From Betaproteobacteria bacterium (lineage in GTDB: Bacteria; Pseudomonadota; Gammaproteobacteria; Burkholderiales; UBA6910), in assembly GCA_016183615.1 (NCBI GenBank), contig JACPEG010000025.1, positions 1 to 64,000 on the forward strand: a DNA stretch of 64,000 bases, in the 5' to 3' direction. Shown in pieces: positions 59,275 through 64,000 of the stretch. Under the pieces are notes generated by a model. That model made no database searches and was not told the DNA's origin. It saw nothing but the letters and a program-made list of their open reading frames with translations. Made by a program: the position numbers and the translations under genes. Position 1 is the stretch's first letter, and every line of letters starts with the position of its first letter.

Positions 59275-60521
59275 GGCGAACCCACCTCGGCGGCGCCGGG
59301 GAACGCCTTGTCCGCCGAATACAGGTACTCCCGGGACCAGGGCATCACGCTCCTGCCGCTGCGCGGCGTCTTCGCCGCCAGCACCTGGTGGATGCTCATC
59401 CAGCCGTGCTCGAAGCCGTAGGCGCAGCCGGCGAGATAGAGCTGCCAGATGCGGTAGCGGCGGCGTCCGGCGAGGGCTTGCGCCTGCACCCGGTTCTGCT
59501 CCAGGCGCGTCGCCCAGTGCCACAGGGTCTGGGCATAGTGGGGCCGCAGCGACTCTACGTCGGTCACTTCCAGGTTCTGGCTGGCCATCTCCTTCACCAC
59601 CAGGTGCAGGTGCGGCAGTTCCCCGTGGGGGAACACGTAGCGGTCGATGAATTCGCCGGCGCCGAGTCCCACCCAGCGGTTCTCCACGTCCACCGAGGTG
59701 ATGCCGTGGTTCATGACCAGGCCGCCGTCCTTCAGCAGCCGGAAGATCGCGCCGAAGTAGGTGGGAAGGTTCGTCAGCCCCACGTGCTCGAACATGCCGA
59801 TGCTTGCGATCTTGTCGAACGTGCCTTCTCCCGGCACGTCCCGGTAATCCATGAGCCGCAGCTCGCAGCGGTCGCCGAGCCCCTCGGCATCGATGCGCGC
59901 CTTCCCGTATTCGTGCTGGTTCTTCGACAGCGTAATGCCGGTGGCGTGGACGCCGTAGTGCTTCGCCGCCCAGCGGATGAGCCCGCCCCAGCCGCAGCCG
60001 ATGTCCAGGAAGCGCTCGCCGGGCCGCAGCATGAGCTTGCGGCAGATATGGTCGAGCTTCTGCTCCTGGGCGGTGTGGATGTCCTCGGCCCCGGTCCTGA
60101 AGTAACCGCAGGAATAGACCATGTTGCGGTCGAGCCACAGGCTATAAAAATCGTTGGAGACGTCGTAGTGATACTGGATGGCGTCGGCGTCGAGCGCCTT
60201 CGAATGGCCCTTGAGGCGGCGCCAGAAGGTGGCGGTGCGGCGCGGCTCCGGGCCGTGGCGGCTCAGGAATTCCCCGGCGCGGATGATGTCGCGGATCGGC
60301 CCTTCCAGGTCCAGATGGCCCTCGACGTAGCCTTCGCCCAGGCGGTCGAGGGTCGGCATCAGGAGGTAGCGGATCGCGGAAGGGGAAGGGACGCTCAGGG
60401 TGACGGTGGGCGAGGGGGAAAGCTCGAACTCCCGGCCGTTCCAGAGCCGCAGGCGCAGCGGAATGGACTGGGCCTTTCTGAGTCTCTCGATAAAACGCTC
60501 GAGCTTGGTTTGCAGCAGCAT
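59271..60521 (-). CDS. cfa: Cyclopropane-fatty-acyl-phospholipid synthase
   Basis: A 416-residue SAM-dependent methyltransferase that adds a methylene bridge to unsaturated acyl chains of membrane phospholipids. YHYDVSNDFYSLWLD, MVYSCGYFR, the SAM site FLDIGCGWGGLIRWAAKHYG near 170 and IGMFEHVG with HGITS are diagnostic. An N-terminal lipid-binding domain (1-100) is present. Known in other bacteria as a stationary-phase or acid-stress gene. The stop is in the REP-like array. Confidence 0.95.
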   Translation of the reverse strand: MLLQTKLERFIERLRKAQSIPLRLRLWNGREFELSPSPTVTLSVPSPSAIRYLLMPTLDRLGEGYVEGHLDLEGPIRDIIRAGEFLSRHGPEPRRTATFWRRLKGHSKALDADAIQYHYDVSNDFYSLWLDRNMVYSCGYFRTGAEDIHTAQEQKLDHICRKLMLRPGERFLDIGCGWGGLIRWAAKHYGVHATGITLSKNQHEYGKARIDAEGLGDRCELRLMDYRDVPGEGTFDKIASIGMFEHVGLTNLPTYFGAIFRLLKDGGLVMNHGITSVDVENRWVGLGAGEFIDRYVFPHGELPHLHLVVKEMASQNLEVTDVESLRPHYAQTLWHWATRLEQNRVQAQALAGRRRYRIWQLYLAGCAYGFEHGWMSIHQVLAAKTPRSGRSVMPWSREYLYSADKAFPGAAEVGSP

Positions 60522-60617
60522 GCGGCCTCCCTTGCGTTACCGATGCCTGTGCAAAGTGTAGCAAAAAACGCCGGGATGGGAAGGACCCCGGTCCCCGGGA
60601 GCAGGTTCCGGTTGCCG

Positions 60618-61136
60618 CTATTTTCGCGCCTGCCGCTCGGCCGCCTGTTCCCGGGAGATGAGGCCGACCAGCGCGTTGAGCTCCTCGGCCAGGATCTCCA
60701 GCAGGTCGTCCAGGGAGACGATGCCCACCAGCACGCCCTGGGCATCCACGATGGGCATGCGGCGCACGCCCCTGGCACGCATGAGCTCGATGGCATCGAA
60801 CACGCCTTCGTCCTCGCGCGCGGTCACCAGGTCCTGGAGCATGATCTCTCCGAGGGTGAGCCCCGCCACCGGAACCTCCCGGGCCAGCACTTCGACCACC
60901 AGGTCGCGGTCGGTCACCACGCCCAGGGGTACGCGCTGGCTTTGCGTTCCCGCCACCACCACCAGGTCGCCCACGTGGTGTTCGCGCATGAGCCGTGCCG
61001 CTTCCGCCACCGGGGTTTCCGGGTAGGCAACCACCACTTCCCGGGTGCAGACGTGGCCGATGGCCATCCCCGATTTCCAGGCACGGCGTTGGCGAGCGGG
61101 GTTGTCCCAGGACTGCGAACGAATGTATTGGTTCAT
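60618..61136 (-). CDS. Tandem CBS domain protein
   Basis: A 172-residue protein built from two CBS motifs (about 25-80 and 95-150): HVCTREVVVAYPETPVAEAARLMREHHVGDLVV and LVTAREDEGVFDAIELMRARGVRRMPIVD. CBS pairs bind AMP, ATP, SAM or NADH and act as energy or redox sensors; there is no effector domain, so partners are unknown. Start at 61136 with GAGG upstream (a GTG at 61151 is possible). An FNR box lies 190 bases upstream. Confidence 0.87.
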   Translation of the reverse strand: MNQYIRSQSWDNPARQRRAWKSGMAIGHVCTREVVVAYPETPVAEAARLMREHHVGDLVVVAGTQSQRVPLGVVTDRDLVVEVLAREVPVAGLTLGEIMLQDLVTAREDEGVFDAIELMRARGVRRMPIVDAQGVLVGIVSLDDLLEILAEELNALVGLISREQAAERQARK

Positions 61137-61321
61137 GGAATTTTTCCTCACAAATGCGAATGAATTTTTTGCCGCACGCGAATCCGCCCCGATTTGCGGT
61201 TCGCGGGTGGCGTGCTGCCTTGGCCGTTTCCCGGCGCATGTCGACCGCCGACCGCCGCTTCGCTCCTTTAATTTATTTTTAGCTCATTTTTCAGCTTACC
61301 CGCGCCGGGCGCCGAAGGTTG

Positions 61322-61335
61322 TTGATATGGATCAA
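61322..61335 (-). promoter_or_regulatory. FNR box in the CBS/peptidase intergenic region
   Basis: TTGATATGGATCAA is a perfect FNR palindrome. It most likely serves the minus-strand CBS gene: the region 61260-61295 on that side is AT-rich, while on the plus side no -10 is visible. The remainder of 61137-61428 shows no other clear signal. Confidence 0.75.
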
Positions 61336-61428
61336 AGAATGCTTCGGGCGCGGAGAGCCGGCAGGGCAGCGGAGCCGCCCCGGATCGATTAAGCTAGCAT
61401 TACGGGAGTCGCCCGGACAGCCAGACCC

Positions 61429-62304
61429 ATGGACATCACGGCCGCAGCGGTGGAACGCCACGTGCGAAAGCTCGCCGGCGAGATCGGCGAGCGCAACGTG
61501 TTCCGTCCCGAGGCGCTCGCGGCCGCGGCCGATTACGTCGAGGGCGAATTCAGTTCCCAGGGCCATGAGGTTGCGGTACAGGAGTACGAGGCGCGGGATG
61601 TCCCGAGCCGCAATTTCGAGGTGACGATTGCGGGTGCGGCGCAGACAACCGAAATCATTCTCATCGGCGCCCATTACGACTCGGTGCTGGGCAGTCCCGG
61701 CGCCGACGACAACGCCAGCGCGGTGGCGGCGCTGATCGAAATCGCGCGCTGCCTGAAAGGCGAGCGCTTGCCGCGCACCGTGCGGCTAGCGGCGTTCGTG
61801 AACGAGGAGCCGCCGTTTTTCTTCTGGGGCAACATGGGCAGCCAGATCTACGCCAAGGCCGCGCGGCGCCGCGGCGACGACATCCGGCTCATGCTGTCCC
61901 TGGAAATGCTGGGCTGCTTCAGCGACGCGCCGGGCAGCCAGCGCTATCCGCCGCTGTTCCGCTACTTCTACCCGGACCGGGGCAACTTCATCGCCTTCGT
62001 CTCCAACCTGCGCTCGCGGGGCGCCATGCGCCGGGCGGTGGCGGCGTTCCGGGCCGGATCGGATTTTCCCTGCGAGCACACCGCCACGTTCTCGTGGATT
62101 CCCGGCGTCGCCTGGAGCGATCACCTGTCGTTCTGGCGCCAGGGCTACCGGGCGGCGATGGTGACCGACACCGCGTTCTACCGCTATCCCTATTACCACT
62201 CGGCCCTCGACACGCCCGATCGCCTGGATTACCCGAGACTGGCGCGGGTGAGCGAGGCGCTGGCCGGAATGGTTCGGGGGCTTGCATCGGACCCCGGACT
62301 CTGA
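61429..62304 (+). CDS. M28 family zinc peptidase
   Basis: A 291-residue aminopeptidase-like protein. The two-zinc site is complete in outline: AHYDSV (His82, Asp84), GADDNAS (Asp93 bridging), FVNEEPP (Glu126, Glu127), SLEMLG, and YHSALDT near the end. No signal peptide is visible, so it should be cytoplasmic, unlike many secreted M28 enzymes. The substrate is unknown. It stands alone between an FNR-box intergenic region and repeats. Confidence 0.88.
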   Translation: MDITAAAVERHVRKLAGEIGERNVFRPEALAAAADYVEGEFSSQGHEVAVQEYEARDVPSRNFEVTIAGAAQTTEIILIGAHYDSVLGSPGADDNASAVAALIEIARCLKGERLPRTVRLAAFVNEEPPFFFWGNMGSQIYAKAARRRGDDIRLMLSLEMLGCFSDAPGSQRYPPLFRYFYPDRGNFIAFVSNLRSRGAMRRAVAAFRAGSDFPCEHTATFSWIPGVAWSDHLSFWRQGYRAAMVTDTAFYRYPYYHSALDTPDRLDYPRLARVSEALAGMVRGLASDPGL

Positions 62305-62365
62305 AACTCCCGCCCTCGTCCGATTTCGGCAGCCATCCCGCGCCTCGATGCCTGCGGGCGTGAAT

Positions 62366-62509
62366 GGTGCGTGGGACGCACCCTACGCATCGCCACCGGT
62401 CCCTTCGTAGGGTGCGCCCTGCGCACCGAATCCGGCGGTTCAATGGTGCGTGGGACGCACCCTACGCCTCCGGGTTCGTGGGCTGCGCTTCGCTCCGCCT
62501 ACCCTGCGC
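62366..62509. repeat. GTAGGGTGCG palindromes before the radical SAM gene
   Basis: GGTGCGTGGGACGCACCCTA at 62366 and again at 62445, with an inverted relative (GTAGGGTGCGCCCTGCGCAC) at 62407, and a diverged piece (GGGCTGCGCTTCGCTCCGCC) at 62480-62509. Same family as 58171-58366. Confidence 0.85.
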
Positions 62510-62536
62510 GGCTGCGAATGGCGCTATCATTGATCC

Positions 62537-63502
62537 ATGCCCAGCGCTTCCGTGTCCTCCGCGGCATCCTTCCGCCCCGCCTATCTTGCACTGCTTGAAT
62601 CGGGCGAACTGCACGCAGGCGCCGAAAAAGCCCGCGAGCATCTGACCTCCTGCGATCTCTGCGCCCGCTACTGCCGGGTGAACCGGCTCAAGACCACGGC
62701 GGGCGCGGTCTGCCGCACCGGCGAGCGGGCGGTGGTTCACAGCTACGGCCCCCACCACGGCGAGGAAGACCCGCTGCGGGGCTGGAACGGCTCCGGCACC
62801 ATCTTCTTTTCCTGGTGCAACCTGCGCTGCGTGTTCTGCCAGAACTGGGACATCAGCCAGAAGGGGGAGGGGCGGGAGGTGGGCAACGAGGAGCTGGCGG
62901 GGATGATGCTCAAGCTCCAGGGCATGGGCTGCCACAACATCAACTTCGTCTCGCCCAGCCACGTGGTGGCCCAGATTATCGCGGCGCTCGCCATCGCCGC
63001 GGAAAAGGGCCTGCATCTGCCGCTGGTGTACAACACCGGCGGCTACGACAGTCCCGAGGCGCTGGCGCTCCTCGACGGCATCATCGACATCTACATGCCC
63101 GACATGAAATACGGCGATTCGGAAACGGCTCACCGCTATTCCCACGTACGCAACTACTGGAAAGTGAACCAGGCCGCGGTGAAGGAAATGCATCGCCAGG
63201 TGGGCGATCTCGTGATCGACGCGTCGGGGCTCGCGCGCCGCGGGCTCCTGGTGCGGCACCTGGTGCTGCCGGAGGACCTCGCCAACACCGACAAGGTGCT
63301 GGCGTTCCTCGCGGACCGGGTCTCGCCCGACACCTACCTGAACATCATGGACCAGTACCATCCCTCCTACCGCGCCGACGAACATCCGCCCTTCGACCGA
63401 CCCATCACCCGCCAGGAATACTGCCGGGCGCTCGACGCCGCCCGGGCCCACGGGCTCAGGCGGCTCGACGCGCGGGCCAGCCTGCGGCTGCGGGTGTGGT
63501 GA
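62537..63502 (+). CDS. Radical SAM protein, PflA-like (AmmeMemoRadiSam/PflX type)
   Basis: A 321-residue enzyme with the radical SAM motif CNLRCVFC (Cys94, Cys98, Cys101) and an additional N-terminal Cys set (Cys39, 42, 46 and 59; CDLCARYCRVNR and VCRTGE) that probably binds a second cluster or zinc. It belongs to the COG1313-like group of PflA homologues; no glycyl-radical enzyme is encoded nearby, so the substrate is unknown. Confidence 0.88.
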   Translation: MPSASVSSAASFRPAYLALLESGELHAGAEKAREHLTSCDLCARYCRVNRLKTTAGAVCRTGERAVVHSYGPHHGEEDPLRGWNGSGTIFFSWCNLRCVFCQNWDISQKGEGREVGNEELAGMMLKLQGMGCHNINFVSPSHVVAQIIAALAIAAEKGLHLPLVYNTGGYDSPEALALLDGIIDIYMPDMKYGDSETAHRYSHVRNYWKVNQAAVKEMHRQVGDLVIDASGLARRGLLVRHLVLPEDLANTDKVLAFLADRVSPDTYLNIMDQYHPSYRADEHPPFDRPITRQEYCRALDAARAHGLRRLDARASLRLRVW

Positions 63503-63513
63503 ACGATCACCCC

Positions 63514-63542
63514 GTTCGTCCTGAGCCTGTCGAAGGACGAAC
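63514..63542 (+). repeat. GTCCTGAGCCTGTCGAAGGAC repeat
   Basis: A palindromic dispersed repeat (GTTCGTCC...GGACGAAC arms, 8 bp) between the radical SAM gene and endonuclease V; inverted relative of the copy inside ccoH. Confidence 0.8.
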
Positions 63543-63572
63543 CGAATAACATCGAGCGCCGAGCCGAAGAGA

Positions 63573-64000
63573 ATGCGATTCCGCATCCCCCACCGCTGGG
63601 ACCTCACGCCGAAAGAAGCAGCAGCGCTCCAGCAGAAGTTGCGCGATGAGGTCATCGCCGAAGACCGCCTCGGCGAAGTGCGCCTCGTCGCCGGCCTCGA
63701 CGCGGGCTTCGACGACAAGAACACCGCCCGCGCCGCGGTGGCGGTGCTGTCCTTCCCGGAGCTGGAATTGGTGGAGCAGGCCATCGCCCGCGTGCCCGTC
63801 ACCTTTCCCTACGTGCCCGGGTTGCTCTCGTTCCGCGAGCTGCCCGCCCTCATCGCCGCCCTGGAGAAACTGCAGCACCTCCCCGACCTGCTGCTCGACG
63901 ACGGCCAGGGCATCGCCCACCCGCGGCGCTTCGGCATCGCCAGCCACCTGGGCGTCATCACCGGCATTCCCACGATCGGCGTGGCCAAGACCCGCTTGAT
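63573..64000 (+). CDS. nfi: Endonuclease V, 3' end missing
   Basis: The first 142 residues of a deoxyinosine-specific endonuclease. [10 protein letters not shown] holds the first catalytic Asp (43), followed by [14 protein letters not shown], the second catalytic Asp in [16 protein letters not shown] and [12 protein letters not shown]. It cuts DNA near deaminated adenine to start repair. ATG at 63573 matches the family start. It runs off the window end. Confidence 0.95.
   Translation, partial: MRFRIPHRWDLTPKEAAALQQKLRDEVIAEDRLGEVRLVAGLDAGFDDKNTARAAVAVLSFPELELVEQAIARVPVTFPYVPGLLSFRELPALIAALEKLQHLPDLLLDDGQGIAHPRRFGIASHLGVITGIPTIGVAKTRL

Noticed and set aside
62371-62645. Short frames in the GTAGGGTGCG repeats (62364-62645)
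   Set aside because: Translations are made of repeat peptides such as VRGTHPT and VGCALRTES, a known artefact of this repeat type.

Overview
The window is a 64 kb piece of high-GC chromosome, most likely from a betaproteobacterium. The evidence is the gene set and its order: ilvE next to a zf-CHCC protein and waaF; glnE beside yhdP, a nitrilase and tldD; the neighbouring pair bpt/aat; a DUF1841 protein; a complete rnfABCDGE-nth operon; and a ccoIS-ccoNOQP-ccoGH cytochrome cbb3 locus with FNR-type control. Nothing here is phage or plasmid-like, and I saw no tRNA, rRNA, CRISPR array, transposase or insertion sequence. The likely lifestyle is that of a respiring bacterium that copes with low oxygen, with some metal and sulfur-oxyanion transport.

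Layout. 1-5.2 kb: sugar-phosphate mutase (cut by the window start), YheT hydrolase, HD protein, NTF2-like protein, waaF, zinc-finger protein, ilvE, all on the minus strand. 5.3-19.3 kb: membrane adenylate cyclase, glnE (minus), then yhdP-hypothetical-nitrilase-tldD joined by ATGA overlaps, dodecin, DAHP synthase, a cNMP-binding protein and a BtuF-like protein. 19.4-24.3 kb: PduO adenosyltransferase, a small membrane protein-TauE/SafE-UspA operon, and a SulP transporter. 24.4-27.9 kb: chrB-chrA-chrB C-domain and two small c-type cytochromes. 28-34.4 kb: DUF1841, nth and the rnf operon. 34.5-41.6 kb: ald, pyrD, bpt-aat, a Rieske protein, sodC and pncB/pncA. 41.8-52.2 kb: an FNR paralogue, ompW and the cbb3 oxidase locus. 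52.4-64 kb: Lon-like protease with a coupled USP, fnr and hemN (divergent), a DsbD_2-type membrane protein, cfa, a CBS protein, an M28 peptidase, a radical SAM enzyme and endonuclease V (cut by the window end).

How the parts work together. Two FNR-like regulators carry the Cys ligands for an oxygen-sensing [4Fe-4S] cluster. FNR-box palindromes lie in front of ompW, ccoN, between fnr and hemN, and in front of the CBS gene. Oxygen limitation should therefore switch on the high-affinity oxidase and anaerobic haem synthesis together. Rnf links NADH/ferredoxin and the ion gradient.

The most striking non-genic property is the density of small dispersed palindromes between genes. At least four sequence families share a GTAG head followed by a hairpin, the hallmark of REP elements moved by RAYT transposases, and paired copies differ by compensatory stem changes. 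About ten genes end inside such repeats, and six of them use the TAG of the GTAG head as their stop codon. This, together with several unusual starts (a CTG start overlapping a stop, and a TTG start directly behind an in-frame TGA), is the main material for follow-up.
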